A DNA stretch of 64,000 nt, from assembly GCA_003290165.1 (NCBI GenBank), contig QNQO01006239.1, forward strand, positions 62,001 to 126,000. The letters are read 5' to 3'. Position 1 is the first letter of the stretch. Each line of letters opens with the position of its first letter. The translations under genes were made by a program, and so were the position numbers. The notes under the pieces are model-generated. The model was not told the DNA's origin. It saw only the letters and a program-made list of their open reading frames with translations, and searched no databases. Positions 21,232-34,866 of this stretch are shown one piece after another. This DNA is from Berberis thunbergii. Taxonomy: Eukaryota > Streptophyta > Magnoliopsida > Ranunculales > Berberidaceae.

Positions 21232-21981
21232 CACTAATGTTTCATTTGAGGGTTGTGTTGCATGTTCGAATCCTAGTCATTCTACAGCTGTTTGTGATTT
21301 GCAATATAATTATCCTGAATATTTCGCTGAGCAAATCCATTCTTTTAATGCTAATTGGTGACTTGGTTATAATTCAAAGTCAACTATTGCAACCCTGGTT
21401 TTGACAATAATAAAAATCTCTCTTGGGCTCATAACTCACACCAAGGAGGACATATTTTCTCCCAGGCTCCTTAAGACTCTAATCATGTTACGCCTCAATT
21501 TAACCAAGCTCCTCCATCTAACACACTTAGTTTAGAGGAAACACTTAACCGTTTTATGCAGCACACAAAACGACTTCTTGAACATGATTCTCAGGCTATG
21601 TTAGAGTCAAAAACCATGATTCAACACCAATCTCAAGCCATCAATATACTTGAGATAGTTGTGAATCATATTACTGAGGCATTATCTGAAAGAGAGTTAG
21701 GAAAAGTTTCTAGTCACTCTGTTCAAAACCCAGAGGGTCAATTCATAATTGGTAGCACATCGGAACCCGAGTCAGATGATGTTTTTGAGGATAATGTGAT
21801 CGAAACTACTTTGCTTCTGGACCCATTCCCTTCTTCACATTTTCATGATGACCCACTTGACATATGCCTTCCTAGTGACTCTTGCATGAAGTCTAATTCT
21901 CAATGTTCTTTGCAGTCAAGCCTCGACTATTTTCACGATACGAATGACCCCATAATTCAAGTTATCGAAAGACACATCTAA
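21232..21981 (+). pseudogene. Element B gag-like ORF, C-terminal part
   Basis: This resumes the frame cut at 5526. It encodes a CCHC zinc knuckle (CVACSNPSHSTAVC), then YPEYFAEQIHSF, matching YPAYFSEQVNSF in element C. After an in-frame stop (TGA near 21360) and a frame change comes the coiled-coil segment (LNRFMQHTKRLLEHDSQA, QAINILEIVVNHITEAL) and an acidic tail with CLPSDSCMKSNSQ, again shared with element C (CLPSDSCIESN). Stops at TGA and TAA mark it as broken. Athila-type Gag proteins share the order knuckle, Tyr-rich segment, coiled coil. Confidence 0.7.
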
Positions 21982-24767
21982 TGAGAGACTACATGCCATA
22001 GGTAGTGCTAATTCTAGGTTTAGGGGTGTTGTTGTGTTGTCTAACTTATCATTTTTGTGTAATTCATTTTGTTACGATGTGCCTGTACCACCGATATATC
22101 TATAGACATACCTTTTTCCATCTCTTAATATTGACTGATGCTACCTATGTGGATACCTTGTTTTAAAGGGATAATTTTAGTTTTGACCATCCTATTGTGC
22201 AACACATTAAATCTTCTGATTTGACACCAGACATAGGATGTCCCTTTTTAGGACTAGGAAAAAATCATTTGCTGGATATCCCTTTTGGTGATAGTTTTCT
22301 GCTCCAGAGACTTCTTTACGACTGTGGGTTCGTTTGCATTCTATACATGATTTTGCATGACGTTGCCGTTTTAGGGGTGTGTTAGTTTCTGTTGTGCTGC
22401 ATGTGGGTGCTACTATATGTTGGACGGATCCTCAACTTTTTCGGTTGTTGCTATATGATCTAGTCAACAAAATATGGACTAACTGTCTAGGTTTGGGGGA
22501 GTGTTCATTATGTTCTTCTTCGTCATTTCATGGTACATCATTTATGAGGAAGAATATATGTTGGGCTGACGACATTAAACCAAGCGCTCCTAGGAGGTAG
22601 CCTAGCTTCAGTTGTGTCATTATGGCCAGTCTAGATTGATTTTCGAGTTCTTTCTAGTTGCATTTCACTCATACTCGTTAGCTCCGTAACAATTTTGACT
22701 TATAACTGATGCATGTAATTTTTTTCATTTGTATATTCTTTTGTGTCTTGTATTGTTTTTATCAATTTATCATGATGACTCCACAATTCCTATCTTTTTG
22801 AGCATTCATGGTGGATGGTTTCGTCGAAATTGGTAAAAACTTGCCCATGGTAATATTCCTCTAACTCTTGTCTTTATATTTTCCTTCATTTGTCATATTT
22901 TTTTTATACATTGAGGACAATGTTTGGTTTAGGTTGGGGGTGAGGTTTATGAGTTTTTCTGCATTCTTCAAAATTTTTGAGCTGAAATGTATTTTACAAT
23001 TTACTATTGTATCATACTCAATCTCCATTGAATTGAATACATAGTTAATTATGATTGTGTTAAAATTTTTCGATTTGAAAATGCATTCAAAATTTGAGTT
23101 GTTTTCCAATGAAAAGAATGTGCTTTCAATTATGCTTTTAAATTTGAGAAATACATGCTTTCACTTGTCACATCGATATATTAAGTAGAAACATAAAGTT
23201 GATACTATCTTTAAGTTAAACATATTTCATGAGATGTCTCAACTCGACTATTCTTGCACTATAAGCCAAGTTAGCATAATTTGAAGTTAATCAGCAAGAT
23301 ATTAACTAGAAAACCTTAGAATAATAGTGGAGACTTAACCATTGTGAGTTTCAAGACATTCTATTTTTCTTGAGGGTTATTAAATAAACTCCGACTTTTC
23401 TTGGGTCTGCATTATTTCCTTGATGATCTCATTATTCTTGTTTCTTTTATTGATTGCTTTGAGAATAACGTTAAAATTGAATTATTACACTAGAACTTTT
23501 TGGTTTATTTATTGAAATGTCATAATACCGACTAGAGCTTAGGAAGTGATATATGCATTTTTTTCTTCTTTGAACCGTTCTTTAGCCTTTTTAGCCTACC
23601 TATTAATAAATATTCGTTTGCAGCCATTTGAGCCTTTAAATAGACTTTTTCTTTGCTAATTCCATTTTCATTACCTACTCCAGTTAGGGAGTAATATCCC
23701 ATACTATTTTTATCCTTACCCAATGTCTTTGAAAATGTATATGGTTGATATATTTTTGGAATGGGCAAATAAAAAGAGCTGAAACTAAATATTCCATGAA
23801 TCCTCGGAACTGAAATGTTTTATTGTGCAGAATGGGAAAGCATGTCGTTGATTTTATAAAAGAAAAAAAAAGATTGATGCTTCGAAGAAAAATAAAAATA
23901 AAAAATATGAAGAAGAATTTCGAAGGAAGAAAAATTAATGGTGTACAACATTGGTTTATTCTTCAAAGCCCCCGCTTGTTTATTAAATGGTGTATCCAGT
24001 CTCAAAGAATATTTGCGTATCTTTTTCCATTCTTGTTCGCCAAACTCTTAGCCTCATTTTAACCTAATTGATCTTAAGTAAAGGCCTAGTTCATAGATGT
24101 GGAGATTAAATAGACAAGAACTATGGAGTTTGATTCAACATTCTCAAAGTAATTGATATTCTTGTCCATGAGATCATATTTATTTCATTATTTTAAAAGT
24201 CCGTTTTTCATGATTATTATATGTCAGATGTTTGTGTTTCCATAATTTATTCTATTTCTCACGTATAAATTGAGTGATAATTAACCAATCTCTGAGTGAT
24301 AAGAGATATCTGTTATCGAAGCCTACTATTTAAAGGTTATCTAGTCGTATCTTTACTGAGAAAAATAAAGTTATGTTGATAAGGCCATTCACACACACTT
24401 CGAGTTGAGAATAACTGATGAAATTTATTTAACCTTTAGGTATTATTAAATCGTTGTTAGACTCTTTGATATATTATTGTGACATTCTTAGTTGTTTTTT
24501 GAAATTTTTGGCAATTAGATTATTACTCCGAGGATAATAGATAGAGTGATCAAGTTACAATGTTTTTGAAATTTATTGAGTCATTATGTGGGTAACTTTT
24601 CTGGAAACCCTCACGAGACTAGAACTCGCCCACTAGAGGTAATCTAGGGGTTTAAAGCCTTGTTGTACGTTTAAGGTAAGTGTAACCGATGATTCTTGCG
24701 AAAGTGAGTTAGAAATTTATTTTTATTGTTTTGCTCAAGGACTAGCAAAATATAGGTTTGGGGTATT
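21982..24767 (+). other. 3' internal region of element B
   Basis: No intact gene is present. A fragment near 22575-22602 (AAACCAAGCGCTCCTAGGAGG) matches a recurrent signature of Athila-type 3' regions (a -CAAGCGCT-x-GGGAGGCAACCC-like word). Just before the 3' LTR, GTTTGGGGTATT (about 24755-24767) is the polypurine tract. The long AT-rich stretch 22860-24750 holds only low-complexity frames. Confidence 0.55.
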
Positions 24768-26655
24768 TGATATTCACATAATTATTACATAATATAATCC
24801 CTTAATTTATATATGTTAGTGTTTTGATTATTATATTTTATTTTAATTTTTTCGTTTTCATGTTTGTAGGAACTTGAGCATGAATGATGAAATCACATTA
24901 AGGTGACAATTTGAGGAATGATCAATTTGTTGATTCTAATGGTGGTACAAAGTAGCGGGTCACATGTCTAAACCTAACCCAAACAAACCTAAGTCCACCT
25001 AATTTAACCTAAGCCCAAGGCAAAAAATGACATAGAAACCCAAACCAAACCTAACAAGGAAATATGAGAACCCTATTAAGGTTTTCTCTCTCCCTTCTCT
25101 TTCGGCTATCTCGTTTCCTACGTTTCCTTCTTCCTTCAGCCACCACACGACATCCACCCTGACGGCGATGCTTGTTTTGTAAAAGGACCAACAGTGCGAT
25201 CATCCCGCCATCACCACCTCCTCCTTACCATCAGAACCTCCACTGTCACCATCCTTGCGTACAAAACAAAGGACGCAACAAAGAGCACACCCCCGTTTTC
25301 CTCTCTCGCAGCCGACTAACAACCCACACACACCACCATCATCACCAAAACTCTTTTTCTCATGTTCCTCGTTCATCTCTCCCTAATCATTTTCCTCTAA
25401 TCAACCACAGACCATCACCACTACCACCACCACCGAAATAGAGCAGCCCTGCTCCTATTCCTTTCCACTCCACAGACCACCTTCCCCTGTTTCTCTTCTT
25501 TCTCCTTGGGTACTCACCACACCACCTTGCTCCTCAATCTCTCTCTCGTCCCTCCCGCTCATTTCCCCTCTCTCTCTTGCAAGGTCAGGAGCTCGCACAC
25601 CACCACCGAGACATGAGCATCAAACAGGGAGCACCGCCCCTATTTCTCTCCCTCTTTCTGTTCTCCTTCGCGTTTCTCTCTCACTTATTTATTTCCCTCT
25701 TTTTTGCAGGTGATCTTCACCGGAGAAGAAGGAGCTCGTGAGGAGCACGGAGGAAGAACAATGGCGCGACTCGCTGGAGATGAAGGCACAGGAGAAACGA
25801 CAGGAGCCAATAGATTTTTGAATCGGTTGGTTATTCGAACCTTAGATTTTGCTTTGCATCACCAAAGTCCGGTAGTAGCTCTTTCTCAGGACGCGTGTTC
25901 ATGCTGAGATGGACTCCATCTACACCCATGCTGTGACATCATCCACCATGATCTTCTAGACCCCGCGTCGAGGCGAAGATGAAACCATAGGGTTTCCTAG
26001 AGTTTGTCGTATATGAATTTATTGTTTTCTATATGCTTGAACGTTAAATATAGTTGATTTCTGAATTTTAATAATTTACTTTCACCAATTATATCCAGAA
26101 TAATTATCTAGACTAATCGGTAGTTAGAAGTTCTCTTTGTTGATATTTGAAGTCTGCTTTAATAAATTAATTTAAATCTGTGATTGAGTGTGCCGTAAGA
26201 AGACATGCAATGCTATGGGTTTTGAATTAGTTAAAATAAACCTGTGATTGTATGTGCCGTAAAAGACATGCAATGCTAGGGGTTTATGCCTTTGCTGAAA
26301 TCAAATGCAAACTTGGATTAATCTTTAGGTTAGTCGTGTTGATTCTTGAAAACAATAATTGGATTACACAAATTTCGAAGAACCTGTGGTGGATTTGATG
26401 TCTCATTTCACTCTCTTATCATATAACAGTTTAATCTTTAAGTTATCAATTTCGTTATCTTAATTTAGTAATTTACATTTGTTGTAACCCCAAACTCAAA
26501 ATTAGTTTAAATAAATCTTAGAATTCGGCTCTCTCGTCAATTCTCGTGGGATCGGCCCGTATTTCCCACTGTCTACTAGTTAGATAGCCGTGCACTTGCG
26601 GTATTACAAGTAGGGTTTATTAGCTTATTAATTTAAGTTAATAAAATCTTCATCA
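24768..26655 (+). repeat. 3' LTR of element B
   Basis: An 1888-bp direct copy of 2500-4531 without the SINE-like insert. GTGAT follows at 26656-26660. Frames at 25172-25441 and 25704-25907 lie within LTR sequence and are not genes. Confidence 0.92.
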
Positions 26656-26783
26656 GTGATGCAGGAGAATTTGGACATTGTTTGTCGGGAGTTCTCACTG
26701 CCGTCAGATCTTGAGATTATTTTACATAGGATCGATGACAATCAATGTTGTCCAAGGCCTGGCTACATTGTGTTTTATCTTGG
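26656..26783 (+). pseudogene. Antisense ORF of the Tat element, middle segment
   Basis: An open frame in phase with 2426-2494 (VMQENLDIVCREFSLPSD then a Pro/Gly-rich turn and YIVFYL). It is cut at 26783 by CACTA F and resumes after the TGG duplication at 42865. The composition and order resemble the N-terminal domain annotated in plants as a putative gypsy-type transposon domain (PF04195-like). That assignment is from recall, not a search. Confidence 0.65.
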
Positions 26784-27265
26784 CACTACACCACAGTCGA
26801 CCATTAATAGCATTTAATAACAACTCTTTTGTACTTGGTGTTATGAAAACCTAGTTTTAATGCCATTTTAATAATAAAACGCTATAGAAAAAATGAGCGA
26901 GAGTTTAAAAATAACACCGTTCGTTTTTGCTAATTTTTTTTAAGAAAACAACTCATCTTTCTCGCTAAAAGCAAAAGATACAACTCCCTCTTGTTGTTGC
27001 CCTCTTTCTTTCTCTTTGTGATGCCCTCTCTTTCTCCATTTTCTTTGACTAAGTAAAACGAATCGAAAGAGATCTACATAGAAACCTAAAACCCCCAATT
27101 CTCTTTACCTCTCTAGTCTCCATCACACAAAGTCAGAGAAGAGAACCATCGCCCCTGACACTCACATCTGCTGCTCCACCATCGTCGTCTGCTTCAGGTG
27201 AGTTCTTATCTGCTACCAAATTCGAATGAGGGAAAGGATCAAAGAGGGAGGGGATGGGGTAGGTG
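26784..27265. other. Left subterminal region and unassigned captured DNA of CACTA F
   Basis: 26784-26930 holds TTTAATA/GCTAT subterminal motifs. 26990-27210 is CT-rich and then has TCTGCTTCAGGTGAGTTC, which looks like a 5' untranslated exon ending at a donor. It continues after the LINE at 34867. I cannot name the source gene. Confidence 0.45.
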
Positions 27266-28125
27266 AGAAGTAGGGTTGAGTTTTTTTTTGAAGAAACCTC
27301 CGGAGGGGAGGAGCAACGATGCCAAACCTTTATTACCATAAATTTTTTTACACCAGTTCGGGGGTACGTTACGACTTTACCCGAAGTAAAAACTACAAAA
27401 ACAAGATGCCAAAACCAAAATGAAGGCTCAAAACCAAAACTCAACTCAAGAGATAGGGCCTTTCTCAAAAGAAAATGATTTCTCAAAACGTAAGGCCTTA
27501 CTCAAGAAGAATTCTCAAAAGAAAAGGTTTTCTTAAAAGAACTAAGGCCTTACTAAAGGTTAATGCCTTACTCAAGAGATAAGGCCTTACTCAATAGAGA
27601 GACCTTACTCAACAATAGGAAATAGCTTAGAACCACAAAAACTAACTAACCATAATCACCTAACCTTCCAAGCAAAACAAAACAAATCAACAGAAGGCCA
27701 TTGCAAGCACCATCAGAACCATAAAACTTTGTCCTTGCTGCCAAAAATCGTGTTCGCCCAACACAATTTACACCAAGCAATGCAACAACAAAAATCGAAC
27801 AAAGCAACATCCACCAACAACCTCGCTACAACATCCTTGCCACAACCCTGCCACAACAACATCACAACAACTTGCCATTGTAACAGCACGCCGACCCGCA
27901 CCTACAATCAGCTCCACAGCACCGCACAAAGCAGCAACAATACAAACACAGCAGTGCCAAAAATAGAGTATGAAACTTTGTTTTTTGATCAACTTGTTGC
28001 ACCAAAGCCAATTCAGCCCGCACCCTTCGTCACTACACATCTGAGATCCTGACCTTATCACCTCAAGTAGATCAATCCAATTGCCATCCACACCAAGAGT
28101 GGCTACTGCATCCGCAGAAACACAC

Positions 28126-31100
28126 TTACCCATGACGAATAGACGCAGTATGACATCTGTCCAACTCGACCAAACCCCAAATTCTACCCGGGAGATTCTG
28201 TTTTCCAAATACTTTTACCAATCCTTCACTTCGAGCCATTCCCGTTAACGCGTCCGCTGTCGCATTCGCTTCCCTATAAATATGCTTACAATGGACTTCC
28301 ATTTGATTAGCCAAGATTTTAATATTCCTTAAAATATTATCCAAGTACCAAGGAACCTTATAAACCTTCTGAAACCAACCACGCACTATGTTCGAATCCG
28401 ACTGAACAATAACTTTTGAAAATCCCATACTAAAGTATAAACATAGTCCTTATAATAAAGCAAGTGCCTCAGCTCTATTATTTGTGCCTTCGTCAAATAC
28501 CAACTGTTGAGCAGCCAGACCTACTCCGTTTGCATCTCTAATAATCACCCTGCCTGTTGCCTTGTTGTTCTTTGATGACCCATCCACATTAAGAACAACA
28601 TAATTGGGAGGAGGAAATAGCCAGTAAACAATCCGAATCTCCTTTCTCGCCGCCGGGATAACTGGAAGCCCCAGCCTCTTCAAAGGATCTTTGTTAACAC
28701 TACTATATTTCAGATTAGCAAAGGAATTAGCCATTCTAAAAAATTGCCTTATATTCAAAATCCCAGCAATATGATTCAGATGCCCATCTTCATAAACACA
28801 CTTGCATATTTGTTTCCAAACTTCCTAAATGATAAACAAAGGGGTAAGAAAGAAAAACATACCTACTTGAGTAGAAAAATTAGCTCTTCGAAACCAAATT
28901 GAAAACACCGTGGTGATCTCAACCGGTCTTCTAATATGAATGTCAAAAATACCTTTAAAATGTTTCCAAATATCTGTGATGAGCTTACCTTCTAAAAATA
29001 AATGCTTTAAGGATTCAGTCTTAGAGATCATGCAACACCTGCACTTTGAAGCAAAACTTAAATCACACCTATAAAGTTCCCCGTCTACAGGAACACCCCT
29101 CTTCAAAAGTTTCCACATAAATACTAAAATTCTGGATGGTAGCCTAGGTTGCCATATTTTCTTATAAAGTGCACTTCCTATAGCTTTGTCTCTAAGCAAC
29201 TCATAGGCCGAACGAGTACTAAATAAACCATATGACTCCGGGATTCAACACAAGTGTCGTCACAGAAATTCCTACCCCGAATTCTATCTTCAAACAACCT
29301 GCTCGCCAAGCCTCTAAATTCAGGATTAACAACTTCAAATCCCCCATTCACCACATCCCTAACTGTAGGCCATTTTCCTTGAGAGACTAATTTTCCTGCC
29401 CTTCTAAACACTGCCACCGAGTTCCAATTTTTTAAAAAGAAACTTGAATTTCCTTTCCCAATCCTCCAAACAATGTTACTAGAAGTAAAAGGCTTACACC
29501 TCATGACCTTCTTCATGAATGGAGACACTCCACTTTTTTTTTACTTGACTGCTCAAAGGAATCCTTGATTTCCAATATTTACTCCTCATAAAAGTTGCCC
29601 ATAACGAGTTCAAATTAAGTAAACTCCACAACACCTTAACTCAAAAAGCCTTAAGAACAACCTCCAAACTCCTAACCCCCAATCCTCCTTCCTCCTTAGG
29701 GAAGCAAATGTTATTCCAAGAAATCCATTTTTTCTTGAGCCTTCCTTCGCAGTCTCCCCAGAAAAAATCCGCTAGCAAGCTCTGAATCCTTGACAAGACT
29801 TTCTTAGGCACACACATAGCGCTTAGAGTATAGACCGGTATAGAACTCAGCACATGCTTGATCGGTATCAGTCTCCCTCCCGGAGATAGGAGTTTCGCCT
29901 TCCAACTTGAAATTCGTCTCTGAATTTTGTTAACAAGCTCTTCAAAGAACATTATTTTCCTCCTACCTTGAAAAATGGGAACACTTAAATATTTCATAGG
30001 GGAGCCCTTGCATTGAAAACATGTATAAGTCTTTAGTGCTACCACTCTTTCTACTGTAACCTTTTATTCTAACATGAAAGAACTCTTATCTGCATTAATT
30101 TTCTGTTCTAAAGCCTTACTACATCTCTCCAAATATTTAATGCAGCCTGAAACTATGACTTTCTATCATTGAGAAATATAAGCGTATCATCTGCATACAG
30201 AAAATGTGTGTCAGACAAGCATGCTCTTAGCGTATAGTAAAAACCAATCTCTCCCTTGTTAAATGCAATCTTGAGACCCCTGTTTAATACCTCAGAAGCA
30301 ATAACAAAAAGTAATGGAGAAACATGATCCTCTTGTTTCAAACCTGTGGATGACATGAAATAACCATTGTAGACCCCTTGCAGAAGCACCGAAAATCCAC
30401 AATTAGATATGCAGTTCGAAATAATGTGGCAAACTCTGTTATTAAATCCAAAACTTCCGAGGACCCGTAAATGAAAAGACCATTCAAGGCGGTCATAAGG
30501 TTTCTTCTTATCAATTTTCAAAACCACGTTACCACCGAAAGCCTTTTTGTGAATATCTTTAACCATCTCCTGAGTGAGACCAATATTTTCCACAATGGAT
30601 CTTCCTCTAACAAAGACCCCCTGTTCTTGGGCCACCATTTCTGGTAATAAAATGGCTAATCTATTGCAAAGAATTTTACTGAATATTTTATAAATCATAT
30701 TGAAAAGACTAATAGGGCGAAAGTCAGAAAATGAACCTGGGTCATACACTTTGGGGATTAAAGCAATCAAATTAGCTGAAAAGGTTGTTGGGAGAGCCTC
30801 GCCATCAAAGAATTGAACCGCTGCCTCCCATGTATCAAAACCAACCACCTCCCAGCATGACTGAAAGAGCCCAACGGTGAATCCATCTGGACCCGGAACA
30901 CTATTCTTTCGGGATATTAAAAACCGATTGCCTAACTTCCTCCAAAGACGGTCTCTTAGTCAAATCATCACAACTTGAGCTAGAGATAATTGTAGGAATG
31001 TAACCAATCAATTCTTCATCCACCATTGTATTTTGGGATGTTAGCATCATATGAAAAAAAACATTGGCTTCACGGATGATTTCCTTCGGATCCGAAATTT

Positions 31101-32270
31101 CTCTTCCACAAGGCAGTTTAATTTGAGATATAGCCCTTCTTTTTTGTTTGGATTTAACAGAAACAAAAAATATTTAGTGCAAGCGCCACCTTCTTAAAAA
31201 ACATTTTTCCTGATTTCTGTATCCAATATAGTTTCTCTTGCTTAAGTGCCAATCTATACACTGTATGACATTTATTGAGGTTCTGACAGTCATTCAACAT
31301 TGAGGCCATTATTTCCAATCTCCTTCCAACCCGCCAGTAGAATAGTTTTCCATTGTTGCATCTCATCTTCTAGCGCTCTAATTATGCTAAAGACATCTCC
31401 AAAAACATTTTTGTTCCATTAAATAAGGACACGTCTCAAAGATTTAAGTTTAACATCTACTTTGTCTAGGGCCCTCATTTCATCTACCTTTGTAGCCTAT
31501 ATAGTTTTAACCACTTCCTGAAAAGTATGATGAGTTACCCACATATTAAGAAAACGAAAAGGAAAAAATCTCGCTCTCACCTGCATTGGCATAAAAGCCA
31601 AAATAGGGGAATGATTAGAAAAAGTACGAAGAAAATGCTCCACCTTTGGATTGGATAAAAGTGACAGCCAGGCCGAGTTGACAAGCACCCTATCCAATCT
31701 GGTCTGGATAGGGTATCTTCCCCGTCTATTTTTACACCAAGTAAACTTAGGCCTCACTGACCCACAATCATGTAAGCCACAGTTTTCAATGCAATCAGAG
31801 AAGTTAGACGTACTAACTGTTGAAGGCTCTAATCCCCCTAACTTCTCTTGGAAACTAACCACCGTATTAAAATCCCCACCTACCATCCAGGGAATATCAC
31901 AATGCAAAGAAAATTCCTCCATCTAATCCCATAGTTGTTTCTTATCTTCAATTGAGCATTTAGCATAAACAAAGGAAATCATAAAAAATCGGGAATCAAA
32001 ATCAGTTACCTTACAATGAATAATTTGATATGACATATCCACCACTGAGATAGCCAAGTCAGAGTCCCAGAAAATCTAAATCTTTCCGCCTAATCCTTCA
32101 TTCGAAGAAAAACATGACAATCTGACTTTGTTTCCTATCTCCAAATGCCTACTAGATTCTATCATGGGCTCTGCTAGCATAAGGATTCTTACATTGTGAC
32201 CCGCCACCATTATTTTCAAACGACATCTCGTGGATCTATTACAAACCCCATGAACATTTCAAAACATAAA
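28126..32270 (-). pseudogene. LINE ORF2: endonuclease, reverse transcriptase, zinc-binding region, RNase H
   Basis: ORF2 nicks the target and copies the RNA. On the minus strand, in order: endonuclease (GGDFNTVV near 31860 and SNHSPI near 31600, where L1 enzymes usually have SDH). Then RT (LIPKV, FRPISL, then YADDTLIF near 30180, the catalytic motif) and a zf-RVT region (29199-28825, KKIWQPRLPSRILVFMWKLL). Last is a plant-type RNase H (28758-28126, LNVDGSSKNNKATG, TNNRAEALALL, VQSDSN). Frame breaks or stops near 31497, 31366, 30848, 30150, 30045, 29640, 29528 and 28825 split it. RNase H at the C-terminus is a known feature of many plant L1 elements. Confidence 0.88.
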
Positions 32271-32274
32271 GTTT

Positions 32275-34740
32275 TCAATCGTTTTTAACTTGGGAAGAAG
32301 CTCCATCCTTCTCTATCATATAACGAGAACCCGAAGGTACTGCCAATCTGACTTTCTGTTTCTGGGTATTGAGTTTCCCATCTGAGTTAGCCCCCATATT
32401 CAAATCTCTGATCAACGAAGGCCGAGGTCCCAATTCTGAGTCTGAACCCGCGTCATTACTATTATCACTGGCACTTTCAAAGGTATTTATATTCATCTTT
32501 TTTTTTCTTCAATTTAAGTCCTACTTTGATCAAATTAATTGCTTTATCTAAAAACTCCCCCATATTCGTATTCTTACCAAGTTCGGGATCCTTCTTTAGC
32601 AAATCAGCATCTTCAATATGTTTGATGTTCGCTGCTTTAGTTACTACAATGTCCACCAACGTCTCGTATCCTTGTTCTTTACCGCCACCATGTGAATCCC
32701 CTACATTATGTCCATGCATCCTACTATCACAACCACTGTAACCATTGTTAGCCCGACTGCGAGCCCCACCTTGAACACCACTATAAGGACCACCATGAAC
32801 ACCACTGTGAGCACCTTGAACATCACTGTGAGCATCATCTTGACCACCAATGTGAACATAACCTCGAACACCAATGCGGGCATCGTCAACACCACTGTGA
32901 CCACCTTGAACATCACTGTGAGCATCACCTTGAGCACCAGTGCGATCCCCACCATGAACACCCCTGTGATCGCCACTGGCAGCATCACCACCACCATTGT
33001 TAACACCACAGACATCACCAATTTCTCCACCAATGTGAGGATGTTCCTAAGCAGTGCAAGTATCAGTTCCAACTCGAAAAACTGGCAATTCTTCCATCCT
33101 CACTGCCCCACGTTCCAGTTTACTCTCCACAACTAGAATTCCAGCACAAACAGGGGGCACTTCCTTTGCTCTAGGCCCTGTTTCAGCAATGTTAGCCTCC
33201 GTTAGTCTTGTTGAAACGACGTCAAGAATCACTACATTATTACTCCGACTTGCAGCCACTTTATTGCTCGTTGAAACCGAGTTAGAGGGCGTACTTTTCC
33301 TCAAACTCGCAGTCTTAATACCCTCCATCGACCTAACTAATTTATTATCATTGGAGCACGTTGTATTCACTTGAGCTATGGCAACTTTCTCTACCTCACT
33401 AATGGTATACCTTGCCTCAACAAGTTCATCTCGGACATTCGTTGTCTTTTCCAGCGCTATTTTTGTTTGGGTATATCCGGCTTCCCTTGGTGCCTTCTGG
33501 GTAGTTTTCACATGTGGGTGTTCTTCTTCCCCTACTAACTTCCTTCCAATGGTTTTTCTTTTACGGATGAGCTGCTATGTTCCACATTTACTGAATCCTC
33601 CCCACCTCCATGTTCTCATCTTCCGTTGATGTATCAACTAAAGCCGCAAACTTGTTTGTCAAATTTAGTTGTTCGTGTTCCCTATCCGAACATTTTTTTC
33701 CTTCACCTTCCTGTGAACTTATGATTTCTACTCCTTGACTATCCTTCGCCCCACTCGTCCCAATCTTCTCATTATCATCCTTCAGCTTTTGAGTAATAGG
33801 GACGTAAATTTGCTTCACAACGTGTTGCCCTTGTTTCTCCTCGTTTCTCACTTGTTTTGCTTTATCAGATTTATTTTCTTCCTTAGTTTTATCTCCATCC
33901 AACCTAGGTTTTTCCTTCTTCCCACCCGTAAGTTTTCTACAATAATCCTTTTCATGGTTAATTAATGCACAATGTTCGCAATATTTAAATCCTGGGTACT
34001 CTTGTTTCTACCAATAACCACCATACATAGGACTTTCTAGCCAAATCCTAGATAGTAAAGGTTTAGTAACCTCCATCTCCACCCACATGCGTGCAACCTT
34101 TGGTCGGGCAAAATATCTTGTACCATTGTCAATCCTTAGAAAATTGCCAAACAAATTTCCTATCGCCTTCATGATTGCCGGAAGAAATAATGCTAAAGGG
34201 AGATTCGGGAGTTCAACCCAGATCGGGGCCAACTCCGGATCTTCTCATAGGCTAAAACTCGGATGCCAATGAAAATTTTTGTATCGGACGCCCTGAATAG
34301 TGAAAGAGTCCTTAGAAAGAACTTTCTTGACTTCCTCCTCCGATTGTAAATAAGCAGCTACATGCCTTTGATCTATTAGTTCCATAATAAACTCACTCGA
34401 AATACCTCAAGATTTGTGAATGGAGTCCCTAATCGAATCTAAAGATGGACGAAAACTTGAGAACTTCAAAACCACCACGTGGTTAGAGACATGGTATTCA
34501 CCTCTTGATACGTCCGAGTCGGATAACAAAAGAGCAGGGCTGCCATCCTTTATAAAACTCGTTGAATCCATCGATTTTTCCTCCAAATCATTTTTCATCA
34601 CTTTTCCTAGAACTTGCACAAAGCTACGCCTATTCTGGTTGTCATCCTCCTTGCCAAACACAGAGGAGTCCCTTTTGGCCGGCAGTGCAGCCGCCATGGA
34701 AGCCCTAGCTGCCTCCCTTATTCACGATCGAGATCTATTC
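32275..34740 (-). pseudogene. LINE ORF1: RNA-binding protein with zinc knuckle and repetitive tail
   Basis: ORF1 proteins bind the LINE RNA. The frame starts near 34697 (AAALPAKRDSSVF). The middle holds the DUF4283-like block (PIWVELPNLPL, IGNLFGNFLRID, VARMWVEMEV; 34232-34008). Then comes a CX2CX4HX4C knuckle (CEHCALINHEKDYC, near 33970-33930), with stops between. The C-terminal third is Lys/Glu/Ser-rich and includes a minisatellite at 32715-33010. Internal stops near 34407, 34250 and 34008 show decay. Plus-strand frames opposite (32708-33136, 33054-33374) are shadows. Confidence 0.82.
32715..33010. repeat. Minisatellite inside LINE ORF1
   Basis: Degenerate tandem units of about 15-30 bases built on CACCACTGTGA(C/A)CACCTTGAACAT. 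It stays open on both strands, giving Val/Met-rich or Thr/Asn-rich shadow proteins. It expands the C-terminal part of ORF1. Confidence 0.7.
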
Positions 34741-34866
34741 CTATAAGTTAGGAATGCCTGAGATTAAATTCTATTATTGAAAAAATAATCCTGAGACTGC
34801 CCCCCCAAAATCGCTTCCTTTGACACTTCCATCTTAGACCAGTATTATTTCAGAAGTAGGGTTGAG

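Larger units (their letters stand above)
27281..34851 (-). mobile_element. Full-length L1-type LINE with C-terminal RNase H
   Basis: AGAAGTAGGGTTGAG occurs at both borders (27266-27280 and 34852-34866), a perfect 15-bp TSD. The 3' poly(A) appears as T(9) at 27281-27289. On the minus strand there is a short leader, ORF1 (~34.7-32.3 kb), ORF2 (~32.3-28.1 kb) and a ~0.8-kb 3' region. At 7.57 kb with the 5' leader present it appears full length. Frame breaks in both ORFs make it inactive. It inserted into CACTA F cargo. Confidence 0.93.

Noticed and set aside
32708..33374. Plus-strand Thr/Asn-rich frames
   Set aside because: Shadows of the minus-strand LINE ORF1 minisatellite.
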